Shown piece by piece: positions 12,196 through 25,005 of a DNA stretch of 64,000 nucleotides. Location: contig NC_061130.1 in the NCBI RefSeq assembly GCF_905220365.1, positions 1,805,501-1,869,500 on the forward strand, in the 5' to 3' direction. The translations under genes and the position numbers were made by a program. The notes under the pieces are model-generated. The model made no database searches, was not told the origin of the DNA, and saw only the letters and a list, made by a program, of their open reading frames with translations. The first letter of the stretch is position 1. Each line of letters begins with the position of its first letter. This stretch comes from Vanessa cardui (lineage: Eukaryota; Arthropoda; Insecta; Lepidoptera; Nymphalidae).

Positions 12196-12651
12196 ACATA
12201 GGTTGTCTTGTCATTGTACCAAATGTTTTACGTATTTAGCGTTAGTCGACTCCACACATGCGCTGTTCTATGGCACACGCACGACCTGTTGCGACTGAGC
12301 TGCACTGGATCCCTTCCAGTGCTTAAGTGAATTATACTCAAATAAAGCCATTTTAGTTATCGTTTACATTTTTCAATTCGCTGCCTCCCAGTGCCAAGCG
12401 ATTATGTTTGCCATATAATGTACGAGAATTTACATTGTGTTTTGTTTGCGAATTTTAAGAATGTGGATTTCGTAACAGATATACTCGGTTAAAAATGTTT
12501 TGTACGGCTTCATTTCATTTAAAATCATTTAATGTTTGTACTCTATTATTATGGATACACTTATTTTTAAACTAATTGCGTTTTGAATTCGTCGATTTGA
12601 TATACCGATGACAGACATTCTCGTATCTGCTAAAATACTTCTTGCTTAATA

Positions 12652-13440
12652 TTAGGTTGGGGAAAAAGTCTTTTCGCATATAGTATGTATGAACTTGTAA
12701 TAAAATCTCTTTGGCTATACCATTTGTATCTGGCTGGTTTTGGTATCATTAAAAAGTTTTAATTTTAAAGAAGGCACTTCCAAATTCAAATTAGGAATTT
12801 GTGTGATTTTCATTTGTTTTAGTTGTTGTTAAAATGAGTGAATCTAAAGAAGAAATTCGATACATTTTAAAATTTTACTATAAAAAAGGTAAAAATGCAA
12901 CTCAAGCCGCGAAAAAAATTTGTGATGTTTATGGACCTAATGCAGTATCTGTGAGAGTAGCGCAAGCTTGGTTTAAGCGTTTTCAAGCCGGAAATTTTGA
13001 TATCAAAGATGCATCTCGCTCTGGTCGCCCTGTTACGGACAAAATTGAAGAAGCTGATAACTGGTGATGAAAAGTGGATCACATACAAGAACGTGCGAAA
13101 AAGATCGTGGTCAAAGGCCGGTCAAGCTTCACAGACTGTGGCAAAACCCGGATTAACTCGCAACAAGGTAATGCTGTGTGTATGGTGGGATTGGAAGGGC
13201 ATCATTCATTATGATCTGTTACCGCCCGGCAGGACCATCGATTCAGAACTGTATTGCGAACAATTGATTAGATTGAAGCAAGAAATTGAGAGAAAGCGGC
13301 CAGAATTGATCAACAGAAGGGGTGTGGTTTTTCACCATGACAACGCTAGACCTCACACATCTTTAGCCACTCAACAAAAATTACGAGAGTTTGGCTGGGA
13401 GGTATAAATGCATCCGCCATATAGTCCGTATAGTCCGAAT
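12652..13440 (+). pseudogene. Mariner transposon relic with defective transposase
   Basis: A TA dinucleotide (12650-12651) precedes a mariner-type terminal repeat starting TTAGGTTGGGGAAAAAGTC. The transposase starts at ATG 12834: MSESKEEIRYILKFYYKKG, with the N-terminal HTH region ending at SGRPVTDKIEE. An internal deletion then joins this out of frame to the catalytic domain at about 13058: ITGDEKW (first catalytic Asp), VMLCVWWDWKGIIHY and VFHHDNARPHTS (second Asp). GWEV is followed by a stop (13406-13408, TTA to TAA), then MHPPYSP. The third Asp, expected right after YSP, is missing because a short tatagtccg-like unit is repeated there and the sequence ends in a hairpin. The right terminal repeat is absent. 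About 75-80 residues are lost at the deletion. The element cannot encode active transposase. Confidence 0.93.
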
Positions 13441-13492
13441 AGTCATTCTCTCATTATAATCAAACATCATTGATTATAATGAGAGAATGACT
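13441..13492. repeat. Perfect hairpin at the broken end of the mariner relic
   Basis: Arms of 22 nt (13441-13462 and 13471-13492) are exact reverse complements around an 8-nt loop, aacatcat. The left arm begins agtcattctctc. The hairpin begins immediately where homology to mariner transposase stops. Confidence 0.95.
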
Positions 13493-13980
13493 TAAATTAT
13501 TAATCACTAAAATTATATATATATGTTACCAACGATTAAGAAAGTACATTAAATGTAGAATAACTAGAAATTAATTCTATAGTTACTATATAGCAACTCA
13601 AAACGATTAAATACAATAATAAAACGACTTAAGTACAATATAGACTTATGTCATATATTTAAGGTTTACATAAATGTACGAGTTTGATAATATTGTATTT
13701 TCATTGAAATATTCGAGCCATTCATTGGATCATTAAACCCTTTCTTTCATAAAAGCGGCTCAAAATGTCAGCTCCATAATTAAATATAGAAAAGGTTAAA
13801 ATATTTTAATAGAATATGATGTTATTAAAGACAATATAAGGTGAAAATATAAGTGGGTTCTATATTTGTGCCGCCTGACAAAATATACTTTTGAAATTAT
13901 AGGTTGGCAGGCAGACTGGCTAAAGGGTCATTTGACCGCGTGTCCTCAAAATAATACAGTGAGAAATATTTACAGATATT

Positions 13981-14071
13981 TGTGTCTTTATTCACAATGG
14001 ATCGCTTACTACAAACCGGAACACAACAAGACTGGACACTGCTATTGGGTAGTATAATAGAGTACCACGTA
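13981..14071. repeat. 91-bp direct repeat, left copy
   Basis: It begins tgtgtctttattcacaatgg and ends agagtaccacgta. It differs from 14381-14471 at about 9 of 91 positions with no length change. Its middle (caaaccggaacacaacaa) resembles repeat family D. Confidence 0.85.
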
Positions 14072-14380
14072 TCGAGATGGCCCAGTAGTTAGAACGCGTG
14101 CATCTTAACCGACGATTGCAGGTTCAAACTCAGGCAAGCACCACTGTATATTCAAGTGCTTAATTTGTGTTTATAATTCATCTCGTGCTCGGCGGTGCAG
14201 GAAAATATCGTGAAATAACCTGCATGTGTCTAATTTCATATAAATTCTGCCACGTGTGTATTCCACCAACCCGCATTAGAACAGCGTGGTGGGATATGTT
14301 CTAAACCTTCTCCTCAAAGGGAGAGGAGGCTTTAGCCCAAGAGTGGGAAATTTATTTAAGTCTGTTGTTTTTGTTGTTGC
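14072..14380 (+). mobile_element. SINE family 1 flanked by 91-bp direct repeats
   Basis: It has an A box (gagatggcccagtagttaga), a B box (caggttcaaactcagg), a full body and a (gtt)n tail ending gttgttgc. Copies of one 91-bp sequence lie exactly at both borders (13981-14071 and 14381-14471). Confidence 0.85.
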
Positions 14381-14471
14381 TGTGCCTTTGTTCACAATGG
14401 ATCGTTTACTTCAAACCGGAACACAACAAGACTATGGATTGCTATTGGGTAGTATAATAGAGTACCACGTA
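14381..14471. repeat. 91-bp direct repeat, right copy
   Basis: It begins tgtgcctttgttcacaatgg and ends agagtaccacgta, directly after the SINE tail. Confidence 0.85.
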
Positions 14472-15605
14472 CCACCAATTAATAGATTTAAAAAAGTTCA
14501 TTTGACAACTAAAATTTCTAGTTACGTGCTAGCGATTGGTTAGTTAAGCTTCATCTACAGATGGCTTTGCGGGAAGTATAAATCGAATTCCACACGAACG
14601 AAGCAATGTTACATACAATTCAGGTCAATTTAAGGTATTTAGTGTATAAAAAAACTACTTACATTAGTCATTGCACTTCAACATATGAAGATTAATACTA
14701 CTATCAATTTACAATTGTTTTTAAAGTGTAAGCAAGATAATGTATCTATCTCATTCGCACCTTCCCGTAAATATCGTTAAAGAACGGTACCAGTGACGTT
14801 TTACTGTTTCTAATTTCACCTTCACGACACGGCGTTACAGTCAAGGCACGTACTATGAATTCTTCGTAGCTCACAAACTACTTCCATTACATATCGTAAA
14901 ATGTTATTTTTAGTCTTTATTATATTCTGTGGAACATGGCCCTTAACACAGTTTTAGATGTGAAATGGTATGTACCTATTTTAATTTGTCTCAAAAATTA
15001 CGATTCTATGCTCTCATTTAGTTATGATAATATGATTTACTTGTGTATTATTTTCCTTATCAAGCAAAAACTAAATAGACAATGGTAATGGTAAATGGTA
15101 TCTTAAACAGTAGTAATAGGGAAGAGTGAAAGGGATAGATATATTTCTTTTCGTAACGTATTGTTATGACACTTTTTTTTAATATCCTAATTAATTTTTT
15201 ATTTTCTGTAAACTATAACTATAACTGTAAACTATAACTTACAACAAAAATCACTGCAATTCGATCCCTATCATAAATTTCCTTATACGGGAGTAGACAT
15301 CCGCTTAAAATTTAACGAAACTTTACATCTGATATGTTACCGTTTAACACACTAGCTTGGAACATTGTGTTTTATAAATTTCTCGCAGGTAAAGCCGCAG
15401 TTCCAGGGAGTTATAATATATAATATTTATTATAATAATAACACTTTGCCATAGTACGACGAACGACGAACTTTCATCTTAGATTGTTTGTAAAATATTC
15501 TTTTAAACATGAGACTGCTTTGGCTGTATTTATTGCCCCTGGTCTTATCATTGCAAGACGCAATTTATAAATATATTTAGTAACGTTTACAATATACTAT
15601 TTCTT

Positions 15606-15701
15606 AAAGGTTGGCAACGCATTTGCAGGTGTTGCCAGATGTTCACGTTCGGTGGTTATTTTCCACCAGGTGTCCTCCTATACCAATAAAAAAAAAAATA
15701 T
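15606..15701 (+). repeat. Short A-tailed lepidopteran repeat
   Basis: aaggttggcaacgcatttgc, ttccaccaggtgtcctccta and a poly(A) tail. It resembles the widespread ggcaacgcact...atcaggtgagcctcct repeat. Confidence 0.45.
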
Positions 15702-16270
15702 ACAAGGGACCCGTCCAGGCATCGCGCGGGTCCAAATTACTTACAAAGAAAACAATATAATTTAAAATATAATTTATACCTTTTAGTTCTCACAAATATT
15801 TTAACGATAAGCTTATAAGAATTAAATTATTAGTTTCAGAGATTGCTATCTAATAAAAATATTAGTACATATGAACGTATAGATAGGTAACTATATATAG
15901 AAAGCGTATTTAAAATCGAATCATGAAATATACATGTATCCAACCCAAATATTTATTAAAACGAACACGTAGGAAGACGTAGGCTTGTTTTTGTTGTGAT
16001 TTTTCTATGATCACGTACAAAAACAGACGTATGCTTGAAATCCCCAAGAGATAGCTCACGGGTAAACCATTTCGTATTTCTGTATGAAATATACATGACA
16101 CTTATTCACGTTTATTTAACCATACATCTTATAAAACGGTTCGACAGTTGATACCAAGAAGTTTTGTAAATGAAACATTCAGTAAATGTTTTAGCACAGG
16201 TCACAGACCTTCTTTCTGATTGATGAGGAGGTTGGCAGTTTGTTTCCAAAGCTCTCCGTCACCGCCGAAT

Positions 16271-16490
16271 AAAAGTAGCCTGTATATTTCCCAATGCTGG
16301 GAATGACTCCCTTTGTGTATACCTTCTGCCATGCTGCTATCATTGTGGTGGATACAAACATGGCAAAATGAGGTCTTAATAAAAAATGTGTAGATTTCCT
16401 CCCGATATTTTCACGATAAAACACAAATGGCAATTCAGTGCTTGTCTGGGTTTGATAACCAATACTTCAGTTAAGATTTACGTCTTGTAA
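16271..16490 (-). mobile_element. SINE family 1, old diverged copy
   Basis: agtagcctgtatatttccca, tgctgggaatgactcccttt and gcttgtctgggtttga follow family order with many substitutions. Confidence 0.55.
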
Positions 16491-17149
16491 CAACAAGGCA
16501 TGACTTCACTTTGCACAATAAAAGTTATCAGATCTTATCTCAATCGATTGGTAGATAAAAAATAAAGATTGATTATGGTTAACAAAACCAATGTTGTTAT
16601 AAAATTGTCTTAATTTGTATCCCTGTACGTTTGGTTGTGTGAAAAAATAAAGCGAGGTTGTAGTATTTTCGAAGCTTTTGATACAATAACTAAGAAGTCT
16701 TTCAACTGATATATATTACCTACAGAAAGTTTAATAAACATAATGAAAAAGTTTGTAACAAAATCGTTAAATATAATTATTTCGTCAATTAATTATTCAT
16801 TCACTTATGAATGGAAATATCGCAACATTTCCATGCATTATCTGTATATTGCTGTATATGTATAAATAATATCATTCACCTCAATTCTTGATACTTCTAA
16901 ATGTGCGCGTTTTGTTGCTATAATTCTTTTTAGTCTTGAACAAATGGCAAGTACTAAGGAAATTATAGATTACTATCACAAAATGACAACCCATAATTTT
17001 GAGATGATGATGAGATTATGGACACACAGGACACACAAATACCCTCTAGATGAATCATGAGTCATGAATCCAGAATTACATGACAGCTTATACAAGAACA
17101 CTACTTAACAAAGATAAAATATAAATTAAGAAATCATCAAAATGAATAT

Positions 17150-18195
17150 ATACTTCATTCAAGTAGGCTTTTGAATCTTTATTTAACAACTATATTAAGC
17201 GAAGCTACCACCGTCGTAGTCAGTGCATAATTTTCGATATCATTCGCGATCCAAAATTAAAATTTGGATGTTGCCTACCAATATATTGCATACTGTGCCT
17301 TTATTAAACTAACATAACAATAGTCAACGATTTCATATAACAATATGAACAGCACATCTGTAGAGAATTAATAATATATATATTGTATAAAAATGACTAC
17401 CATTGTTGTATGCGATAAACACACAAACAATTGTATATGTATTTACATGATTCATCCGATGTAAAGAAATTTTGGAATAACTATAATTTTAATAAGTCAA
17501 ATATCTTTCCAATAAATAATACAACATACTATACATATATATAATCTTATTAGTTTTAATAAATTTATTTCATTTCATTTACAGAAATAACTTGGATTTC
17601 TCTATGTAATTTTTTTTATTAGCATATTATCTGATTTTAACAAAGAAAAGGCGTGAAGGCGTTCATTTACTTTCCAATGTGTGTTAATACCTGTAAAGCT
17701 GCTTACTTTATTACAACCTTTTGCACACAATCGCTTCTTAACACGAATGTGTGGCGCCGACATAAGGGTTGACATTATTTAAAACATTATTTTATAATAC
17801 TAAGTATTTAAAAAAATAATTAAAAATTAATCCAAATGTAGTTACAATATCTTAAGCCGTTCACATAAAACCTACTGGTATAAATAGTAAAAGTTGTTTA
17901 AGGGTCACTTGTACATTTTTAAGACCAGGCAGTTAGCCTATCGTAAAATTTCTTTGGAAATGTTTTTGCTTAATTGTTGATATATATATACTTGACTGCT
18001 CTTGTCTTCTATATATTCTATATAAGACAGTATTTGTATTTTAAAACTTGAAAAACAGTAACCACTAGTTTTCTTGTCAGTTCTTTTCGGTAGAATCAAT
18101 ATTTCAAACCAGTGGTAGCTTCACTTAATATAGTTGGTAAATGATTTAAAAGTGCTCATAAAGAAATTAAATATATTTTGAATTTGATTTTAAAA
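17150..18195. repeat. Two family E fragments (17150-17225 minus; 18040-18195 plus)
   Basis: At the left: ttcattcaagtaggcttttg and gcgaagctaccaccgtcgta. At the right: tttcttgtcagttcttttcg and aaaccagtggtagcttcact. The DNA between them is AT-rich and not recognised as repeat. Confidence 0.5.
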
Positions 18196-18314
18196 CGCTT
18201 TTCAATTTATACATTATATAACTGAATACATATTATACAATGTTAATAGTACATTGTTATTTAGATATTATCACTGTATTCTCTAAAATATCCATCCTAG
18301 TCATAATATCTACC

Positions 18315-18400
18315 CGTTTTGGGTGTGCTGGAAGAAATCTGTTCAAGGGACAAGCTTCCCATTAGTAGTACTGCGTTTTCTTTACGTGTCTTGTAGGTGC
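18315..18400 (+). repeat. Possible retroposon 3' fragment
   Basis: gggtgtgctggaagaaatct and acaagcttcccattagtagt resemble a recurrent lepidopteran LINE 3' region. The assignment is from memory and weak. Confidence 0.3.
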
Positions 18401-19254
18401 GCTTTTATTATCCTGGTACATATTAAGTGGAGTTGAATGCGAGCTTTGTGATATAATATGTAATTAATGATCGACAGACAATGAATTAAACAAACCATGT
18501 TTTAAATAGTGAAAAGACAAGGAATAAAATTGTTTTAAAAAATATCATTTTTATAAAAACAATGTCTTAAATAAAACGAAATAATGCTACATAAACTCAC
18601 ATATAATATAGATATATAAATATTGTATTTCAAATTCGACTTTTAGTTACATAAAAGAACTTTTTACCAAAAATAAATAAACAATTACGAATATATTTTA
18701 CGTAAATTTATTTAATTAATACAATAGAAAATATGATAACTGATAATGGAAATAAGATCGATAAGTGTACAGAAATTAAAATAAAAGAATAATTGTACTA
18801 AAAACATACTTTAAAATGCTGTATAATAAATATATTTTATCTATACAGACATATAATGACGTAATAATAACATGAAACACTTAACAACATCATATATGAG
18901 GCGCTATAATCGAATAAAAAAAACCCGTTACGATTTGTACACCCTGTGCGCTAACGTCATTATTTATGAAAGCCGTTATGGGCTAAAAATTTCTTACGCT
19001 TGAATTATTTAATCTGCTTTTCCATTAGGGTTTTACGAAATGACACAATTTATATTCAGTGCGTAGGCTGGGTTCGCGAATATGACTTTATGGAAAAGAT
19101 TAGAGGAGATCAAAAATTAAAATACTTACAGCTTTGTATCGTATACGTTTCCACCTAGCAATATTGTATATATATAAAATGACGCTGTTTATTTAAATTA
19201 TATGATTTTGTACAAATATAGAACTTAATTTCTTTAAACGATATAAGACGTTAG

Positions 19255-19485
19255 GGCTTTGGTCAAGCTCGTTTGGGTTAAGATATACTCATCAAATATT
19301 CGACTGCCAAACAGCTATGATCAGCATTGTTGTGTTAAAGGTTGAGTGAGCCACTGTACAGGTACAAAGGTCATGACATCTTACTTCATTGGTGGCGTAT
19401 AGGCAACGTAAGGCATGTTTAGTATTTTTAATAAACTTATGTATATGGGTAGCACTTTAACACGTCCACCAACTAGACTATTTAA
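19255..19485 (+). repeat. Repeat family D, diverged
   Basis: ggctttggtcaagctcgttt, gccaaacagctatgatcagc, attgttgtgttaaaggttga and gtgagccactgtacaggtac. Confidence 0.5.
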
Positions 19486-20214
19486 AATAGAGATATAAAA
19501 GTAAAAGAAAGAGATGGTTATATTTTTAACAGTTTATATTAAGCTGTATTAGAAAATGCATCAAAAAATCAAATACAAATAAACAAACTCTTCAGGTTTA
19601 TAATAAAAATAATTCGAAGAGGAAAGTTAATGAAAATGTATGTAATAATGTTTTAGTTTTATAAAACTATTTATCATATTTTCAAATGTATGTTTTTGAC
19701 AAGTTCTAGAGTTCTATAACGTAAAAACTTTACGACGACAGCGGAGAATATTAAAACGACAAAAAACAAACTGTACAGAACATAGAAATTTTGCTATTCG
19801 AATAAAATGTTATTTTAAGCATTTACAAGGATTTTACACTAAATTGTTTCACGTTTATTAATATTAATATTACAAGTCGAGATGACTTCGAGATTAATGT
19901 AGATTTTAATAAAAGATTATGGATTCGAATCGCGGCGAGTAATTCGAATTTCGAATTACTTTCAATGAGTATTTTTTTTGTTTTAATTCATCTTATGCCC
20001 AGTGATTAAGTATGTGATGTTTTTCTGACGACCACGGCGCCCAAATCAAGAGAGACTAATATTACTGCACGAGATTTTCTTAGGGCATAAATGTGTGCCA
20101 CGCCTCCCCCCCCCCATACACAACCCTCATAATCCAATAGAACCAATACAGCACGACCTGATGTAGATCAGCCGCAGAACCAACGTTTTAAGTGCTTACT
20201 GCTTAGGAGTGTAC

Positions 20215-20437
20215 AAATAAATAAATATGAGACAATATTACATACATTACTCTGATCCCAATGTAAGTAGCTAAAGAACTTGCGTAATGGAAAATCAAAA
20301 GTAACGATACCACAAACACCCAAGACTACATAGAAAACTAATGATAATCTACATCGACTCGGTAATCGAACCTGAGATCTCGGTGTGGGCTACCCATGAA
20401 AACCGGTGTACATAGCACTCGACCACGGTGGTCGTCA
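20215..20437 (-). mobile_element. SINE family 2
   Basis: It has a full reversed body (ctgatcccaatgtaagtagc) and head (cactcgaccacggtggtcgt). Confidence 0.82.
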
Positions 20438-20469
20438 AACAGACTTCAAAATATTTCGTCTGAAGACTG

Positions 20470-20560
20470 AAAAATCCAAAACTTTTTATCAGCTCGACCT
20501 AGGATTTGAACCCAGACTCTCGAGGCCGGATCTACTAAATCATTGAGGCAGTCTGAAGGA
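20470..20560 (-). repeat. tRNA-like head of a third SINE type
   Basis: In reverse it reads gactgcctcaatgatttagt, then ggcctcgagagtctgggttcaaatccta with a B box. It resembles a tRNA-derived SINE head; no tRNA acceptor fold is evident. Confidence 0.45.
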
Positions 20561-20989
20561 TAACATTTGGAAGTAACCTCAGTGTAACGAAAAATATTTT
20601 GTTTTAAGTTTTATAAAATAATCCACTGGCTCCATGACGATACACTCATTATGGACGAATCGTTTTATGACATAAATGAAATTACTTTCGTTGTTACTGA
20701 ATACAGCACAGCGCCTGAATATAAAGTAGTGGAAAATTTTACGTTCCCATTAAATTTTGTAAGGTGAAATTACTTTATGCCGGGGCCCTCAGAACCCTTA
20801 TCGCGAGATTCAGTTAATTTTTTCAAGGGTTAAAACGCTGGCCGCATTTAAATTGCTTTAAAATGTGTATTATGCGATTTGGGAACAAATTTCAACAGTT
20901 ATATTACTCGCCTTTTCATATAATAATTTAATTCTGAAATTATTGTTACATTTATGTTTTCAAATTGTATAATTTTGTTTGTATTATAG

Positions 20990-21239
20990 CTAGCTATGCC
21001 CGCTACCTTGTACTGAGTAGCCTGAGTTACTTCCTATTATATCAGTTATCTGCCAGTGAATGTTCCGTCAAAATCGGTCCATTTATTCCAGAGATTAGCC
21101 GGAACAAACAGACAGACAGTAAGACCGACAAAAATTGTAAAAAATGTTATTTTTTATAAATACATATGCATTTGGTAAAAAAGGGCTATTTTGATATTAC
21201 AAACAGACACCCCAATATAATTATATATATATATATAGA
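20990..21239 (-). mobile_element. Non-autonomous Helitron-like element, family B
   Basis: Read on the minus strand it starts TCTATATATATA after an A and ends ggcatagCTAG. Internal family marks are gagattagccggaacaaaca and tattacaaacagacacccca (plus strand). An ORF at 20965-21159 is simply this repeat. Confidence 0.65.
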
Positions 21240-21621
21240 TAAACGGACCTAGAGTATATATTTGGAACAGAAGAAAGACTTAATGTCTAAATATATTCTA
21301 TGACTATCATTTTTTGGCTAATTAGAAAGAAATATGCTTATATTTCTATAATAATTTATTGTCAATACAAATTGTCGATTTAAATTTGAATAGAGGTTAC
21401 TGTGGATTTATAACGCCGCTTAAAACAATAAATCTCTTTCTTTAGTGGTGAGAGATAGCTTTGCCAATTTGATTTACGATATTTCTTCAAACGTTCAAAA
21501 GAGACACACTATTATTTAGTGTCAAAAAATGAAAGATAAAATAATACGTCAATAAATATGTATTACTAAATTCGAGTTATATGGATTATTTAAATTTTAT
21601 ACATAAGTTTGGCAAAGTAAT

Positions 21622-21870
21622 TGAGTAATAGCCTGTAAATATTGCACAACTGGGTTAAAGTCTCCTTTACTTAGATTTCTTTCCATGACGCTGCTCAAAT
21701 GCGCAATGGTAGATACTAATTTGGCAGAATTTCATAATAGACGCAGGTTCTCTCACGATTCTTCTCCTTCACTACCAAGCACTAGATGAATGAAAACACG
21801 CCACTGAAAATTAAGTGGGTTTGAACCCGCAAACATCGGTTTAGAACTAATCACTGGACCATCTCAGCTC
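21622..21870 (-). mobile_element. SINE family 1, diverged copy
   Basis: Tail and body words agtaatagcctgtaaatatt and atttggcagaatttcataat, then B box gggtttgaacccgc and A box end actggaccatctcagctc. Confidence 0.7.
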
Positions 21871-22981
21871 CTTAGTTATCGTTACTTATATATAATTTAT
21901 AAGTGCATATTACCTCCATTGAAACAATCATAAATTCATTTTAATTTACTATAAACACGTAACAATATTAATTATTATACAAAAATATAACAAACTCGTA
22001 CATCAATTTCAAGCTAGAAATACAAATAAATTAATCATAGAAGTTAATATTTTTTTAATATAATAACTAATAATTATACATAATTTAAATAATTTCTATA
22101 TTCATAATGTACATATATGGCAACAATTTAAATTAAATAATAGCCGCAATAGAGGTTAATTAATAATCACGAAATAACAAAAAAAAGCAACGTTCATAAT
22201 CCGTGGTAGTTACTGCTTATTGAAAGTAGTAGTAAAAGTCTAAATACTTAATTGATTTTAAAAAATGTAAGTGTAGTTTCTACAAAATATTTCAGACGTA
22301 TCACACAAACTCACAATGAACAGTCTTTCTTCTTACGAACTTGATTACAAATAAAACATAATCACAAACAAATGAGAAATAAAAAAAGCGTAAACATTTC
22401 ATCATTTTTCTGAGTAATATAAAAAGACAATCAAATACCTATGAAATTTCGCTCCGAACTATTCGAAGCTGCGCTCACATCAGCAATATTTTTTAGTAAA
22501 TAATATTTCAATTAATTAAAAAGATATGTTTGCATTGTACAAATTTACATTGCACCGTAATAAAAAAATATAAAAACGTCAGATCGAATGTACATGTACA
22601 ATAAAATAATCCGAGCTTCATGCCCGATATCCAATCATGAAATTTGTTTACTTAAAATAACAAATCATTCGGCTAACCGATAAATCCGACTGCGGAGGGA
22701 AAAAAATCTCTGCAACAATTTAATGGCAGGTGCGTTAAAAATATTCATTTGACAGGAAAGCTTTTATTTCATTATTGACGTGAACAATGAATATCACTGA
22801 AAGTATAAATTTTTCCACTGAGATTAATAAAAAAAAGCACATGTTACATGTGTTTCTCGTGTTTTCATCAGTATTAAGATTTTGTATAGGCATATATTTT
22901 AGGTTGTATTTTGTTATACTGTATGGCATTAGTAATAATTTTTACTTAAGAAAACATGCAATACAAAAAAGGTAATAGGGC

Positions 22982-23085
22982 ATTGTGCAAGTCCACCGTG
23001 CAGTTACCGCCTACTCATCGAATCTACTACCAAACAGAAGTACTTGGTATTCTTGTGTTCCAGTTTAAAGGTTATTGAGACAGTT
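22982..23085 (+). repeat. Repeat family D, partial
   Basis: attgtgcaagtccaccgtgc, ctactaccaaacagaagtac and tcttgtgttccagtttaaag. Confidence 0.45.
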
Positions 23086-23514
23086 TTATAAAACAATAAA
23101 CAATTAATTTCCCAAGGTTATGCATTAACAGACTGTTAAAACATCCCATAAGTCAATTTAATAAAAATGAAAATATAATGGTAATACCTGTCTCATTTAA
23201 TTTACAATCGTAATACTTTAAAACCTCAGCGTGAAGTTAAAAGAATTACTGAACAAACAAAACAAAAGAATTAAAGTAATAATGGCAGCCCAATATTCCA
23301 TTGCTCTTCTCTCATATTTTATTGTGAGATGCTCTAGTGCGATTAAAATTTACCAATAATACCGTAACCTTATACATTAAGATTGCTTATCACTATAAAC
23401 AGATATAAATTGTAAAATATATGAAATAAGTTAAACTCTTTTTATATATACAAATTGAATAGCCCGTATCATTATATAGCCCGATTAAATAAATACAAAC
23501 ATGTCAGCGGAGAA

Positions 23515-23640
23515 TAATTATTGAATGTTTAAACCATCGCAGTCGAATCACGTACGAGCGAATGCAATTTGCTAAAATTTTATTTTGCCGATAAGCCCTA
23601 TCTGATTTTCGGATAACGGCGCCATTAAAAACTGATAAGT
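23515..23640. promoter_or_regulatory. Candidate conserved block
   Basis: Unique sequence, aatcacgtacgagcgaatgc and ttcggataacggcgccatta, flanked by AT-rich DNA. It is 3' of the CELF exon in gene direction. Confidence 0.25.
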
Positions 23641-23739
23641 TTTTAATACAAAGCTTATGTGCTTGAAAGGAACTCTTTACAAAACTATTGCTTTAAATAT
23701 ACTACAAATTACTTGTTTAATTAAAATATTGTCGATTAA

Positions 23740-23928
23740 TAATAAATAATAATACATACATACATACATTCCTCTGATCCCAATGTAAGCAGCTAAAGCA
23801 CTTGTGTTATGGAAAATCAGAAGTAACGACGGTACAAACACCCAGACCCAAGACAACATAGAAAAAAAGTTTTACTATATCGACTCGGCCGGAAATCGGA
23901 CCTCAGAGTTGTGTACCCATCAAATCTT
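23740..23928 (-). mobile_element. SINE family 2, head-truncated
   Basis: It matches from ctgatcccaatgtaagcagc to agagttgtgtacccatcaaa; the A-box end is lost. The tail is a (CATA) repeat. Confidence 0.75.
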
Positions 23929-24434
23929 CATATTCATCCAATTCAGTTATTTCTGATCAAATTATTGTTTACCCTAAATTAGGAAAGGAATTTTCATTTT
24001 TTCAATAAATAAATATATTAACAAAAGATTTTATTTCAGTAACTTAGTAGGACAAGTAGATACAGTTTACCTTTGTATCAAAACTTTTTGAATATATATA
24101 TATATTATAATTTCGCGTACTAGCGAACGGGGAGTATAAATAATATGTTCTATAATGATATAATTTATGTGTCTATAATTGCATACAACATTTTGAGAGG
24201 AACCAGTGTTTAAAGTGCAATCATCATTTCAGATGTACAGTCGGGGTAAGAAAAAGTTCTTCACCTTAACATCTATTTTCGTGTGCTCAGTATGAGCGGT
24301 AATCTGCTTCGAGATCGAAAATGACATATTGCGTCGCAATGATTTGATGCTTAGATTCAAAAGGTACTAAGAGTTTAAGACTTGATAAAGGAATCAAATT
24401 AAAAACTGAAGAAGGTTTTCTTACTCTGACTGTA

Positions 24435-24655
24435 CATCTTAACCGATGGCACAAGACAGCAACACTGAATTATTATGTACTTGATTTATGTTTATGATCA
24501 TTATTTTACAATTGATTACAATCATCAAATATCGCAAGGAAACCTGCATATTTTAAAGTAATTTTGCCACATGTAAATCCACGAACCCACATTGGAACAC
24601 CGTGGTGAAATATGCTCCTAACCTTCTCTTCAGAGGTAGTGAAATTAGCCTTTGA
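24435..24655 (+). mobile_element. SINE family 1, head-truncated diverged copy
   Basis: It starts at catcttaaccgatgg inside the head and continues with aattttgccacatgtaaatc and ggaacaccgtggtgaaatat. Confidence 0.55.
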
Positions 24656-24904
24656 CATTTTAAGGTTGTTACTATTATTATTTACAACGCTTAGAATATA
24701 TGACAAGTAAATTCAAAAAGAATAAAATTCCTGTCAAAAACAATATTGTGTTTGTATTCACCGTAGCTCCTATCAAGCTTTTTAATTAAATTTTCCTTTC
24801 ATATGGCTTTAGGTAAAAATACGATTCGGCTAGTGAGGAATTTATTCGCTCTCACGCTCCTTTCGTTTGCTATTTTCCATAAACCTTTTTAACTGGACAT
24901 AACT

Positions 24905-24975
24905 AACAGTAGCGGCGCGTCAATATTCCACTGCTGGACAAAGGCCTCTCTGGTTAAAGGGAATATTTACAGCTT
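24905..24975 (-). repeat. SINE-like or LINE-like tail fragment
   Basis: tattccactgctggacaaag is followed by gcctctctggttaaagggaa. The match is short and could belong to SINE family 1 or an RTE 3' end. Confidence 0.35.
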
Positions 24976-25005
24976 GCTTTGTTGTATTGTAATGTGTTTT
25001 TTCTT

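Noticed and set aside
12240..12345. Solo LTR with AATAAA
   Set aside because: There is a small inverted repeat (cactgga/tccagtg) and a poly(A) signal, but no second copy, TG/CA ends or target duplication that I can define.
12867..13088. Minus-strand ORF over the mariner relic
   Set aside because: It is a shadow of the transposase reading frame.
13441..13492. microRNA precursor at the hairpins
   Set aside because: The arms are perfectly paired, short and AT-rich with no bulges; real insect pre-miRNAs are normally longer and imperfect. I recognise no known mature sequence.
20965..21159. 64-codon ORF with apparent signal-like N terminus
   Set aside because: It lies inside a Helitron-like repeat whose other copies do not keep the frame.
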